A stretch of DNA of 64,000 bases from Pedomonas mirosovicensis. Its GTDB lineage: Bacteria; Pseudomonadota; Alphaproteobacteria; Sphingomonadales; Sphingomonadaceae. The notes beneath the pieces were generated by a model. It worked only from the letters and a program-made list of their open reading frames with translations, had not been told where the DNA came from and did not search any database. Every line of letters begins with the position of its first letter. The stretch's first letter is position 1. The stretch is taken from positions 573,001 to 637,000 of the forward strand of contig NZ_JAKFIA010000001.1 of the NCBI RefSeq assembly GCF_022569295.1. The letters run 5' to 3'. This document shows positions 54,259 to 62,638 of this stretch, one piece after another. The position numbers were made by a program, and so were the translations under genes.

Positions 54259-55104
54259 TTACGGTTTCACGAACTTGAGGGTCATGCGGTCGGATTCCCC
54301 AATGGCGGCATAGCGGCCGCGATCCGTGTTGCCTTCGCGGAAGGTGGGCGGCAGGGTCCACACGCCCTTGGGGTAGTCCTTGGTATCCTTCGCGTTGGCG
54401 TTGATTTCGGACCGGCCCACCAGTTTGAAGCCCGCCTGCTCCGCCAGGCGGATCACCTCCGACTCCTTCAGGTAACCGGAGCGGGGGTCGGACGGCCGGT
54501 CCTCCGGCCAGCGGTGGTCAACGACGCCCAGCACGCCGCCCGGCTTTAGCGCATCGAAGAACAGCTTGAACGCGGTCCCGGCCGTGCCCGCGCCCACCCA
54601 GTTATGGACGTTGCGGAAGGTCAGCACCATGTCGGCGCTGCCGGGGGCGACATCCAGAATGCCCTTGGCCGGGCTGAAGTCGGCCACTTCCACCTTGCCG
54701 TAGATATCCGGGTTGGCGGCCAGCTTCAGGAGATACCCGCCCAGCGCGCGCCGGCGATAGGCCCCGCCGTTGGGGTCGCCATGGGCGGCGATGAGCTTGC
54801 CCTGGTCCTTCAGAACGGGCGCAAGGACCTCGGTGTACCAACCCGCGCCCGGCGCGATTTCCACCACCGTCATGTTCGGCTGGAGGCCGAAGAAGCCGAG
54901 CGTTTCCTTCGGGTGGCGGTGGGCGTCGCGCCCCCGGTTCTCCGGGCTGCGGTGCGCGCCGGTGATGGCGGCATCCAGCGCCGCGCCTACGTCCGCCCCG
55001 GAGGGAGCGGCGACAGGGGCCGCCCCGCCGGTCTGCGCGAGAGCGGGCGCCGCGGCGCAAAGAAGCGAGGCCGCGGCCAGTGCCTTGATCGATATCTGAC
55101 GCAT
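54259..55104 (-). CDS. Exported class I SAM methyltransferase-fold protein
   Basis: A 281-residue protein with signal peptide MRQISIKALAAASLLCAAAPALA followed by a Rossmann methyltransferase domain: VVEIAPGAGWYTEVLAPVL (SAM site), VEVADFSP, VLTFRNVHNW and GGVLGVVDHRWP. This fits the COG4798 group of predicted periplasmic methyltransferases. Activity outside the cytoplasm would need a SAM source, so either the domain serves another ligand or the peptide is not cleaved. Function unproven. It ends at a terminator. Confidence 0.85.
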   Translation of the reverse strand: MRQISIKALAAASLLCAAAPALAQTGGAAPVAAPSGADVGAALDAAITGAHRSPENRGRDAHRHPKETLGFFGLQPNMTVVEIAPGAGWYTEVLAPVLKDQGKLIAAHGDPNGGAYRRRALGGYLLKLAANPDIYGKVEVADFSPAKGILDVAPGSADMVLTFRNVHNWVGAGTAGTAFKLFFDALKPGGVLGVVDHRWPEDRPSDPRSGYLKESEVIRLAEQAGFKLVGRSEINANAKDTKDYPKGVWTLPPTFREGNTDRGRYAAIGESDRMTLKFVKP

Positions 55105-55180
55105 GAAGCTGGTCTCCCCTAAAGCAGTTTTCGGGCAGGGTGCATCACCCTGCGGTTAAAAATGCGACCAATAAATGACT

Positions 55181-55221
55181 TAGAGCCGCGATCCGCTGCA
55201 AGCGGGTCGCAAAGGGCTCTA
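55181..55221. repeat. Second AGAGCC/GGCTCT hairpin repeat
   Basis: TAGAGCC (55181-55187) and GGCTCTA (55215-55221) enclose GCGATCCGCT / AGCGGGTCGC (55188-55197, 55201-55210; one G-T pair). Same plan as 3083-3128. It lies in the divergent gap upstream of the exported methyltransferase. Confidence 0.6.
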
Positions 55222-55369
55222 TGGCCCGGCCGCAGCCCTGGTGGATTCAAGGCGGCGCTTCCGACTATTGGTCCCCCCTTCCGCAATGTCGCGTGCGCCT
55301 GCCTGTTGCCAGAGCACGCGGAACATGCTGTTGGGCGTGAAGGTAACGGATCGAGGCGAAGGCGCAAAC

Positions 55370-55582
55370 ATGGATTGGCAGATCACTGTCGGGGCGCTGG
55401 TGGCGGTGGCGGCGCTCACCCTGTGGGCCAACATCGCCTCGCGCCGTCCGCGCAAGCTGGGGCGGGTGCCGCTCATCCCGCCCGATGTCATCCAGCTCAT
55501 CGGTCTCATCGCCCTGTTCGTGCTGGGGGCGCATCTCATCAGCCTCATCCGCGGCGCGCCGCTGCCGCCAAGGCAGTTCTAG
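55370..55582 (+). CDS. Small two-helix membrane protein
   Basis: A 70-residue protein of no named family. Two hydrophobic segments (about residues 5-22 and 42-62) flank a basic loop (ASRRPRKLGRVP). GAGGCGAAGG precedes the ATG at 55370. Similar short proteins occur in sphingomonads without assigned role. It stands alone between the methyltransferase and the KaiC-like gene. Confidence 0.65.
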   Translation: MDWQITVGALVAVAALTLWANIASRRPRKLGRVPLIPPDVIQLIGLIALFVLGAHLISLIRGAPLPPRQF

Positions 55583-55652
55583 GCCGTCTCCGGCCGCCGG
55601 TTTCCGCTGGGCCGCGCTAAAATTCCAAAAAAGCGATTGAAATGCCGGTATT

Positions 55653-55671
55653 CGGCCACCATGGGTGGCCG
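55653..55671. promoter_or_regulatory. Perfect inverted repeat upstream of the KaiC-like gene
   Basis: CGGCCACC (55653-55660), ATG, GGTGGCCG (55664-55671). It sits 56 bases before the GTG start at 55727. Operator or leader hairpin; cannot tell. Confidence 0.4.
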
Positions 55672-55726
55672 TCCCAAAAACGGCTGTTACTTTGCTGTGT
55701 GGTGGTTGGGGTTACGGAGGTCGAGG

Positions 55727-57223
55727 GTGACGCAAAAGGAACCAGCGGAGATTGATCGCCTACAGACGGGTGTTGAGGGTCTTGATACCGTTCTGAACGG
55801 CGGACTGCTGCGCGGGGCGGCCTACATCATCCATGGTCCGCCGGGCGCAGGCAAAACGATCCTTTCCAACCAGATCTGCTTCGGCCACACCCAGCGGGGC
55901 GAGGTGGCGCTTTACGTCTCGCTGTTCGCGGAATCCCATGATCGCATGATGCGCTTCATGCAGCGGATGGGCTTTTACCTGCCCGAGCACGTGCCGGAGC
56001 GGCTGACCTACATCTCCGCCTATTCCGCCCTGCGGCGGGAGGGGCTTCCCGGCGTTCTCAACCTGCTTGCGGCCGAAACCCGCAGGCGCGGGGCGACGCT
56101 GGTGATCTTCGACGGCCTGTTCGTCGCCCAGGATGCCGCCATCAGCGACCAGGCGTTCCGCGAATTCGTGCACGAGCTTCAGGGGCAGGCGGCGTTCCTG
56201 GGGGCGACCCTGCTGCTGCTCACCAACCAGCGCCGGGACCCGTCCTCGCCGGAATACACCATGGTGGACGGCTGGATCGAGCTGCACGACGAAACCCACA
56301 CCTACCGCGCCGTTCGCCTGCTGGAGGTGCACAAGCAGCGCGGCGGCAGCTTCCTGCGCGGCCGCCACCTGTTCCGCATCACCAACAGCGGCGTTCAGGT
56401 CTTTCCCCGGGTGGAGGCCTTTTTCAGGGATTGCGTGCCGGCCAAAACGGCCGCCGGACGGACGAGCTGGGGTATCGAGGGCCTGGACACCATGTTCCAC
56501 GGCGGGCTGCCCAAGACCTCATCGACGCTGATCTATGGGCCGTCCGGTGCGGGCAAGACCACCTTTGGCCTGCATTTCATCAGCCAGGCGACCCCGCAAT
56601 CCCCGGCGCTGTTCTTCGGCTTCTACGAAACGCCGGACCGGCTGATCGCCAAGGCGGCCTCCATCGGCATCGACCTGGCGAAGATGCTGGAGACTGGGGC
56701 TCTGCGGATCATCTGGCGCTCGCTCGGCGAGAGCCATGTGGACGAGATCATCCACCACATCGTTCAGCAGGTGGTGGAAACCGGCGCGCAGCGGCTGTTC
56801 ATCGACGGCCTGCACTCCCTCAAGGCCTCGCTGATCCACGAGGAGCGGTTGCCGCTCATCGTCAACGCCCTTCTTTATCGCTTGCAGTCGCTCGGCGTCA
56901 CGGTCGTCGGAACCCTGGTGAATAGCGCGGTTTTTCTGCCCGCCGATCTGGGAACGGCCGAGATGTCCACGTTGTTTAACAATGTGCTTCTCCTGCATTA
57001 CGCGCGGCGGGAAGGCACGCTGACCCGCAACCTGTCGATCCTGAAGGTGCGCGACAGCGACTATGATCCGATCGCGGAAGAGTTTCATGTTTGTAGCAAG
57101 GGGATTGTGTTCGGGCAGAGGACGGGGAGTGAGCGGCGTCCGGCCAACGCAAGCCCCGATCCGGCGGCGAGTGCGGACACGGGATACGACTCCCCGGATG
57201 AGGCCGGCAGGAAAGACCGCTGA
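55727..57223 (+). CDS. KaiC-like double RecA-fold ATPase
   Basis: A 498-residue protein with two KaiC domains. Walker A sites lie at about residues 36-44 (HGPPGAGKT) and 271-278 (GPSGAGKT). The dimer organisation is KaiC-like, but the second domain has FYETPDRL where KaiC has the paired catalytic Glu, and no KaiA or KaiB is nearby. It belongs with proteobacterial KaiC-like signalling proteins, not with a proven clock. The frame opens at 55637; GTG 55727 after GGAGGTCGAGG is the better start. A receiver protein follows by 3 bases, so the two form an operon. Confidence 0.88.
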   Translation: MTQKEPAEIDRLQTGVEGLDTVLNGGLLRGAAYIIHGPPGAGKTILSNQICFGHTQRGEVALYVSLFAESHDRMMRFMQRMGFYLPEHVPERLTYISAYSALRREGLPGVLNLLAAETRRRGATLVIFDGLFVAQDAAISDQAFREFVHELQGQAAFLGATLLLLTNQRRDPSSPEYTMVDGWIELHDETHTYRAVRLLEVHKQRGGSFLRGRHLFRITNSGVQVFPRVEAFFRDCVPAKTAAGRTSWGIEGLDTMFHGGLPKTSSTLIYGPSGAGKTTFGLHFISQATPQSPALFFGFYETPDRLIAKAASIGIDLAKMLETGALRIIWRSLGESHVDEIIHHIVQQVVETGAQRLFIDGLHSLKASLIHEERLPLIVNALLYRLQSLGVTVVGTLVNSAVFLPADLGTAEMSTLFNNVLLLHYARREGTLTRNLSILKVRDSDYDPIAEEFHVCSKGIVFGQRTGSERRPANASPDPAASADTGYDSPDEAGRKDR

Positions 57224-57226
57224 GCC

Positions 57227-57586
57227 ATGTCAACGATTCTGGTTGTTGAGGATGAGTTCATCATCTCCCTGAACGCCTCCATGCTTCTGGAGGATGAGGG
57301 CTTTCACGTGGATGTGGCGTATGACGGCGCGGAGGCGTTGGAGATGGTGGCGGCCAACCCTCCCGACCTCATCATCGCCGATTACATGATGCCGGTGATG
57401 GATGGGCTGGAGATGATTACCCGCCTGCGCGCGCAGGGCTGGGCGGGGCCGATCATGCTGGTCACCTCCATCCCGGAGGAAAAGCTGCCCGTCTCCTATG
57501 CGCGCGGGCACGATGCCTACCTGTCCAAGCCCTATTTGGCCCAGCAGTTCATCGAAGCCGTACGCCGGCTGCTGGGCAACCGTTAA
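57227..57586 (+). CDS. Stand-alone response regulator receiver
   Basis: A 119-residue CheY-like protein with the acid pocket VVEDEF, phosphorylatable Asp in LIIADYMMPVMDG, Thr in LVTSIPEE and Lys in YLSKPY. No output domain. It is encoded 3 bases after the KaiC-like ATPase, so it probably links that protein to a histidine kinase. The kinase could be the orphan hybrid kinase at 33437, but that is only a guess. Its stop overlaps the convergent siroheme gene by 4 bases. Confidence 0.93.
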   Translation: MSTILVVEDEFIISLNASMLLEDEGFHVDVAYDGAEALEMVAANPPDLIIADYMMPVMDGLEMITRLRAQGWAGPIMLVTSIPEEKLPVSYARGHDAYLSKPYLAQQFIEAVRRLLGNR

Positions 57587-58398
57587 TCCTCTCCGCTCAG
57601 TCGCAATCGCAGCACCACGCCGGCAAGGCCGGCGGGCATGTTCGCCTCCTCCCGCAGCGGCATCCGCACCGCGTCGCGCCGCGCCCGGTCAAGCAGGGCC
57701 GGGGGGATGCCCTCGTCGTGCAGGATATAATCCGCCCGTTGCAGCAGTCGCAGCTGGCGCAGGGTCAGGTCTTCGGGATCAAGGCTGGAGAGGATGAGGT
57801 CCAGACGCTCGCTCGCAGGGCGGGCCTCCTCGCCAAGGGCGGCATCGATGGCGGCGTCCGGATCGGGCGTCTCGCCAAAGGGGTCAAGCGCGCCGCCGGG
57901 GGCGAGCAGCCGGTCCCAGAAGGCGCGGCGGGCCTCGATGGTGGTGGCGCGGCGGGCCACATCCGCGCGGCGGCGGGCGATCGCCTCGGCAAGCGCGCCC
58001 AGCGCGGGGGGCAGCCACGCCTCCAGCCGCTCCCGCAGCGCCTTGGCGAGCGAGGCGGACCGGCCGCCCGTCGCGATGGCAAGGCTCACCGAGCCGCGGT
58101 CGACAATGGCGGGCACCTGGAAGTCGCACAGGTCCGGCCGGTCCACCACATTGACCGCAAGGCCGCGGGCGCGCAGCCGTTCGGCCCAGCGTTCAGCCGG
58201 GCCACTTTCCATCACCGCGACGAAGGCGATTTTGGCGGCCTCCGTCGGAAGCTCATCCAGGCTCACGCCGGGGGCCAGCCGCACCGGGCGGCCGCCAGCG
58301 GCGCTCACCAGCCGGGCCTTGGCTTCGGCCATGTCGCCCTCGCCCACCACGAGGACCGGCTTGCCCTGGATATCAAAGCTGAGAGGAAGCACGCGCAT
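57583..58398 (-). CDS. Siroheme synthase (precorrin-2 dehydrogenase type) with vestigial SUMT tail
   Basis: Oxidises precorrin-2 to sirohydrochlorin, and inserts iron in bifunctional members, to supply siroheme for sulfite reductase. The 271-residue product has the NAD-binding start LSFDIQGKPVLVVGEGDMAEAK, VNVVDRPDLCDFQVPAIVDRGSVSLAIATGG and the dimer helices. The last 75 residues look like the beginning of a CobA/SUMT domain gone astray (LDPEDLTLRQLRLLQRADYILHDEGI against the usual GPGDPDLLTLRALRLLQ). A complete CobA lies at 62635. It overlaps the receiver gene convergently. Confidence 0.87.
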   Translation of the reverse strand: MRVLPLSFDIQGKPVLVVGEGDMAEAKARLVSAAGGRPVRLAPGVSLDELPTEAAKIAFVAVMESGPAERWAERLRARGLAVNVVDRPDLCDFQVPAIVDRGSVSLAIATGGRSASLAKALRERLEAWLPPALGALAEAIARRRADVARRATTIEARRAFWDRLLAPGGALDPFGETPDPDAAIDAALGEEARPASERLDLILSSLDPEDLTLRQLRLLQRADYILHDEGIPPALLDRARRDAVRMPLREEANMPAGLAGVVLRLRLSGED

Positions 58399-58574
58399 GG
58401 CCTCACTCTAGCGAAGGCGGGCGCGGGTGGCCAGCGCACCCGGAAAAGGCGGGCAGGGCGCGCATCGGTGCCGGTATGGCGTGGGAACGTTGCGATGAAC
58501 AGATGATGTGATTGTTTGACATTAACGACGTTCGGCCGCAGCGTGGAGGCCCAACGAAACGGCGGAGAGCCGCA

Positions 58575-59045
58575 ATGACCAGCACCCGCAACGCCAGATT
58601 TGTTGCCGTCCTCATGGGCGGCATTGCGGCTGGCTTCTGCGCGACGGCGGCATCGGCGGATGAGCCGGAGGAGACGGCGGAAGGCCGGGTCTTCAGCCTT
58701 TCGCCCGAGGAGAAGGCAAAGCTTGAGGCGGAGGCCTACGAGCGCGAGCGGCTGGGCCTGAGCGGGCTTGATGAGGCCGGGGACCGGCGCATCCATGGCG
58801 AGGCATCCATCATGGTCGGCACCGGCGGCGCGATGGGCGTTGCCACGTCCATGGTGGCTCCGGTCGGCGAGAACGCCACCGTGGGCGCGGCCTTCTCCTA
58901 CGAGCGCAACACCTACCGGTACGATCCCTACTACGGCTACGGATACGGCCGCTACCCCTATGGCTATCGCGGCACCTACGGCGCGTCCGATTACTTCGGC
59001 CATCTTGAGCGGGTCGAGCGCATAGAGCGCTATCGGGGCCAGTAG
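58575..59045 (+). CDS. Exported Tyr/Gly-rich hypothetical protein
   Basis: A 156-residue protein with a probable signal peptide (residues 1-28, RFVAVLMGGIAAGFCATAASA). A Glu/Lys-rich helix (SPEEKAKLEAEAYERERLGL) is followed by a short beta segment and a Tyr-rich tract (YDPYYGYGYGRYPYGYRG). No known domain. The ATG at 58575 follows GGAGAG; the frame begins at 58512. It is probably envelope-associated. Function unknown. Confidence 0.7.
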   Translation: MTSTRNARFVAVLMGGIAAGFCATAASADEPEETAEGRVFSLSPEEKAKLEAEAYERERLGLSGLDEAGDRRIHGEASIMVGTGGAMGVATSMVAPVGENATVGAAFSYERNTYRYDPYYGYGYGRYPYGYRGTYGASDYFGHLERVERIERYRGQ

Positions 59046-59360
59046 GCCGGGCTGAAACCAACGGGCGGCGTTCACGCCTGCCGGATACGCCTAAAACACG
59101 AAATCGCCGCTAATGGGGTTAAAACGCCCGTAGAGAGGTTTTTGCCTATCTCCGCTAGGGTGGTAGCGGGCAGGCCCATCTTGGCGCTGTAAGGGGCCTC
59201 TACGGGCCTTTATGGGGCATGCCAGGGGCGGGTCTCGCCCAAAAGGGCGCCCCGCCGCCGGCAGGGGGAGACCGGGGCGGGGCAGGCCTGCTGAAGGGCG
59301 AACGGGGGGCTGTTCGCACGCCGGGGCAGGCGGCCCGGCGTATGCCAAATTGGTTGTCTC
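59046..59360. other. 315-bp intergenic region downstream of cysH
   Basis: No supported gene. It carries GC-rich self-complementary stretches, for example GCGCCCCGCC (59248-59257) against GGGGCGGGGC (59273-59282), which could end the leftward cysH transcript. CCTCTACGGGCC and its imperfect mirror near 59120-59210 also recur. No standard terminator with a T tract. Confidence 0.35.
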
Positions 59361-60149
59361 TCAGAACGCCGGTTCGGAGCCAGGGTTCAGCGGCAAATGA
59401 ATGCCGCACTCGGTCTTGTCCCAGCCGCGCCAGCGGCCCGCGCGCGGATCCTCGCCGGGGCGCACCGGGGTGGTGCAGGGCATGCAGCCGATGGAAAGGT
59501 AGCCGTCCGCCTCCAGCGGGTGGTGGGGCAGGTTGTACTGCTCCATGTAGGCCACCAGGTCCTCGCGGGTCCAGCGGGCCAGCGGATTGATCTTCAGCCG
59601 CCCATCGGCGATCTCGAACAGGGGAATGTTCGCCCGCGTCTTCGCCTGAAAGCCCTTGCGGCCGGAAATCCACGCCTCGACGCCGGTCAGCGCCCGGGCC
59701 AGCGGCTCCACCTTGCGAACGGCGCAGCAGGCATCCGGATTGTGCGACCACAGCAGATACTTGGGATCGGCCTCCGCCAGCTTCTCGGGAAGCGGCTCGA
59801 AGGTCTTGACGTTGGTCAGGCCCAGCAGCTTCACGAGCTGGTCGCGGTAGCGCAGCGTCTCGGGAAACAGGCGCAGCGTATCGATGAAGATGACCGGAAT
59901 GCTCGGGTCGGCTTGCGCCGCCAGATGCAGCAGCACGGAGGATTCGGTGCCGAAGGAGGACACCATCGATACCTGCCCCGGCAGAATCTCGGTCAGCACC
60001 GCGCGCAGCATCTCGGCCGCGGGCACACGGTCGAAGCGCTGGTTCAACTCGTCGGCGAAGCCTTGCGTGAAGCGCTGCGCGGGCGCGGCATCAACGCTGT
60101 CGGCGTTGAGGTCGGCTTCCCGCAGCTCGGTGAAATCGGTCATTTCCAT
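59361..60149 (-). CDS. cysH: Phosphoadenylyl/adenylyl-sulfate reductase, iron-sulfur type
   Basis: Reduces activated sulfate to sulfite using thioredoxin. The 262-residue product has SSFGTESSVLLHL (PP-loop remnant), the paired Cys in DACCAVRKVEPL and CMPC in SIGCMPCTTPV, plus the C-terminal ECGIHLPL catalytic Cys. The CC...CxxC set ligates a 4Fe-4S cluster and marks the APS-reductase type. CysNC also makes PAPS, so the enzyme may accept either. It is the last gene of the cobA-DUF2849-cysI-DUF934-cysH operon, with one base between it and DUF934. Confidence 0.95.
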   Translation of the reverse strand: MEMTDFTELREADLNADSVDAAPAQRFTQGFADELNQRFDRVPAAEMLRAVLTEILPGQVSMVSSFGTESSVLLHLAAQADPSIPVIFIDTLRLFPETLRYRDQLVKLLGLTNVKTFEPLPEKLAEADPKYLLWSHNPDACCAVRKVEPLARALTGVEAWISGRKGFQAKTRANIPLFEIADGRLKINPLARWTREDLVAYMEQYNLPHHPLEADGYLSIGCMPCTTPVRPGEDPRAGRWRGWDKTECGIHLPLNPGSEPAF

Positions 60150-60150
60150 C

Positions 60151-60702
60151 TCACCCGTTCCTGAGGGACCAGATCGGCCGGCGGCCGTCGCTGGCCTGCT
60201 GGTAGACGAACTTGTAGCGATCGAGCGACCGGCGGGCGGTTTCCTCGCGCACGCTCGGGTGCAGCGCGAGGCAGTCGATGCCGCAGCGGGCCATGAAGAA
60301 CAGCTGGTCGGCCAGCACGTCGCCCACCGCCTTGATCTCGCCCGCGTACTTCATCTGCTGGCGCAGGATGGAGGCCGACGAGTAATTCCGCCCGTCGCGG
60401 AACTTGGGGAATTCCAGCTCGACCAGGCGGATGCGGGGGAGATGCGGCGCGATCTGGCGCACGTCCTCGCCCGCGGCGACGCGCACGCCGATGGCCTCGA
60501 AGCGCGGGTCTTCCGCCACTTCTGGCAGCCGCTTGAGGTTCACCACCACCGCGCCGCCTTCCGGCAGCTCGGCATCGTCGGAGATCTGGGTCCAGTTGCG
60601 GGATTCATCCTCGCGCAAGCGGATCTCCAGCTGGCCCTCGACCTCCAGAACGCCGGCGGTCGTTTCGTGCTGAACCTGCCGCTTGATTTCAATTCTGGCC
60701 AT
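60151..60702 (-). CDS. DUF934 domain-containing protein
   Basis: A 183-residue protein of the DUF934 family, found almost only inside sulfite-reductase operons. Visible features: VVNLKRLPEVAEDPRFEAIGVRV, LPRIRLVELEFPKFRDGRNYSSA and ARCGIDCLALHP. The start at 60702 overlaps the cysI end by 14 bases, implying coupled translation. It is thought to assist or replace a subunit of the reductase, but this is not settled. Residues 140-150 include two Cys. Confidence 0.9.
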   Translation of the reverse strand: MARIEIKRQVQHETTAGVLEVEGQLEIRLREDESRNWTQISDDAELPEGGAVVVNLKRLPEVAEDPRFEAIGVRVAAGEDVRQIAPHLPRIRLVELEFPKFRDGRNYSSASILRQQMKYAGEIKAVGDVLADQLFFMARCGIDCLALHPSVREETARRSLDRYKFVYQQASDGRRPIWSLRNG

Positions 60703-62344
60703 AGACCGCCTCCTTGAAGGGCTGAATGCCGACCCGGCGATAGGTGTCGAGGAACCGCTCGCCCGGCTCGCGGATCGAGCGATAGGTCTCGACGATGGTC
60801 TCGACGGCGTTGACGACGCCGTCATAGTCAAAGCCGGGGCCGATGATCTTGCCGGTGGACGCGTCTTCCGCGCCCGAGCCGCCGAGCGTGATCTGGAAGT
60901 TCTCCTCGCCGCGCCGGTCAACGCCGAGGATGCCGATGTGGCCCGCGTGGTGGTGGCCGCAGGCGTTGATGCACCCCGAGATCTTGATCTTCAGCTCGCC
61001 GATGTCCCGCTGCCGCTCGATGTCGGCAAAGCGCTTCTGAATATCCATCGCCACGGGAATGGCGCGGGTGTTGGCCAGCGAGCAGTAGTCAAGGCCGGGG
61101 CAGGCGATGATGTCGGAGACCAGCCCGAGGTTGGGCGTCGCCAGGTTCAGCGCCTTCAGCTGCTGGTAGACCGTGTAGAGGTCCGCCTTTTTCACATGCG
61201 GCAGCACGATGTTCTGCTCGTGCGTCACCCGTACGTCGTCGAACGAGTAGCGCTCGGCGATGTCGGCCACCGCGTCCATCTGGTCGGCGGAGATGTCGCC
61301 CGGCGTCTCGCCGGTCGCCTTCAGGCTGATGGTGGCGATGGCGTAGCCCGGTGCCTTGTGGGCGTGCACGTTCTGCTCAACCCAGCGGGCGAACTCGGGG
61401 TCGCTCGCCAGCGCGGCCTCATAAGCCTCGTCCGTCTCGGGCAGGGTCTCGAACGGCGGCGGGGCGAAGAAGCGGGCGATGCGCTCCACCTCGCGGGGGT
61501 CGATATCCTCGAAGGTCTTCAAGACCTCCTGCCACTCGGCCTCCACTTCCTCCTGGAACTTCTCGATGCCGATTTCGTGGACGAGGATCTTGATGCGCGC
61601 CTTGAAGGCGTTGTCGCGGCGGCCGTAGCGGTTGTAGACCCGCAGCAACGCTTCCAGATACGACAGCAGGTGCTGCTGCGGCAGCCACTCGCGCACCGTC
61701 TTGGCGATGAGCGGCGTGCGGCCCATGCCGCCGCCCGCCATCACGCGGAAGCCCAGCTCGCCCGCCTCGTTCTTCAGGATATAAAGCCCCACGTCGTGCC
61801 ACTGCACGGCGGCGCGGTCGCTCGGCGCGGCGGAAATCGCAATCTTGAACTTGCGCGGCAGGAACGAATACTCGGGGTGGAAGGTGGACCACTGACGGAT
61901 CACCTCGCCCCACACGCGCGGGTCGCACACCTCGTCGGCGGCGGCGCCGGCGAACTGGTCCGCCGTGGTGTTGCGGATGCAATTGCCCGAGGTCTGGATG
62001 GTGTGCAGCCCCACCTTGGCGAGCGCCCGCAGGGCATCGGGGGCCTGCTCCAGCTTCAGCCAGTGCATCTGCATGTTGGTGCGGGTGGTGAAGTGGCCGT
62101 AGCCCTTGTCGTAGGTACGCGCCACGTGAGCAAGGCCCCGCAGCTTGGCCGCGTTCAGCGTGCCATAGGGGATCGCGATGCGGAGCATGTAGGCGTGCAG
62201 CTGGAGGTAGATGCCGTTCATCAGCCTGAGCGGCTTGAACTGCTCTTCCGTCAGCTCGCCCGACAGGCGGCGGGAGATCTGATCGCTGAACTCGTCGATG
62301 CGGGCGTCCAACATCGCCTGGTCGAAGGAATCATACTGGTACAT
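60689..62344 (-). CDS. cysI: Nitrite/sulfite reductase, siroheme type
   Basis: Six-electron reduction of sulfite to sulfide. The 551-residue product has the duplicated ferredoxin-like domains and the metal motifs CPGLDYC and SGCINACGHHH, which bind the siroheme and 4Fe-4S centre. No cysJ flavoprotein is nearby, so ferredoxin is the probable electron donor. The gene sits in an operon with cysH and CobA, favouring sulfite over nitrite. N-terminal MYQYDSFDQAMLDAR follows the ATG at 62344, three bases after the DUF2849 stop. Confidence 0.94.
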   Translation of the reverse strand: MYQYDSFDQAMLDARIDEFSDQISRRLSGELTEEQFKPLRLMNGIYLQLHAYMLRIAIPYGTLNAAKLRGLAHVARTYDKGYGHFTTRTNMQMHWLKLEQAPDALRALAKVGLHTIQTSGNCIRNTTADQFAGAAADEVCDPRVWGEVIRQWSTFHPEYSFLPRKFKIAISAAPSDRAAVQWHDVGLYILKNEAGELGFRVMAGGGMGRTPLIAKTVREWLPQQHLLSYLEALLRVYNRYGRRDNAFKARIKILVHEIGIEKFQEEVEAEWQEVLKTFEDIDPREVERIARFFAPPPFETLPETDEAYEAALASDPEFARWVEQNVHAHKAPGYAIATISLKATGETPGDISADQMDAVADIAERYSFDDVRVTHEQNIVLPHVKKADLYTVYQQLKALNLATPNLGLVSDIIACPGLDYCSLANTRAIPVAMDIQKRFADIERQRDIGELKIKISGCINACGHHHAGHIGILGVDRRGEENFQITLGGSGAEDASTGKIIGPGFDYDGVVNAVETIVETYRSIREPGERFLDTYRRVGIQPFKEAVYGQN

Positions 62345-62347
62345 GGC

Positions 62348-62638
62348 TTAAAGCTCCGCCTGCTTGCCAAGGTCGAGGCGGACCGAGGGCCCGCTGGCGC
62401 GCACCACCTCGCGGTAGCGGGTGGGCCAGGGCTTGCCGTCCTTCAGCTCGACATCAATGGGGTAGTAATCCATCACGATCTGCGCGGCGGCGTCGCGGAC
62501 GGCGACCGCCTCGGCAGTCGCGGGGTCGTCGAACACTGCGGCCTCGCGCACGTCGCGGGTCCAGCCGTTTCCGGCCCAATACACAACGTCGCCTGTGGGA
62601 ACGTCATAGGCGGTCATCACTTGCGGCATCCAACTCAC
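62348..62638 (-). CDS. DUF2849 domain-containing protein
   Basis: A 96-residue small protein: VMTAYDVPTGDVVYWAGNGWTRDVREAAVF... fits DUF2849, an alphaproteobacterial family usually wedged between a uroporphyrinogen methyltransferase and sulfite reductase, as here. The start overlaps the cobA stop (ATGA). Possibly an accessory of siroheme delivery; the function is not known. Confidence 0.88.
   Translation of the reverse strand: MSWMPQVMTAYDVPTGDVVYWAGNGWTRDVREAAVFDDPATAEAVAVRDAAAQIVMDYYPIDVELKDGKPWPTRYREVVRASGPSVRLDLGKQAEL

Noticed and set aside
55727-57223. A bacterial circadian clock
   Set aside because: KaiA and KaiB are absent from the window and the catalytic Glu pair of the second domain is altered; only a KaiC-like signalling protein can be claimed.
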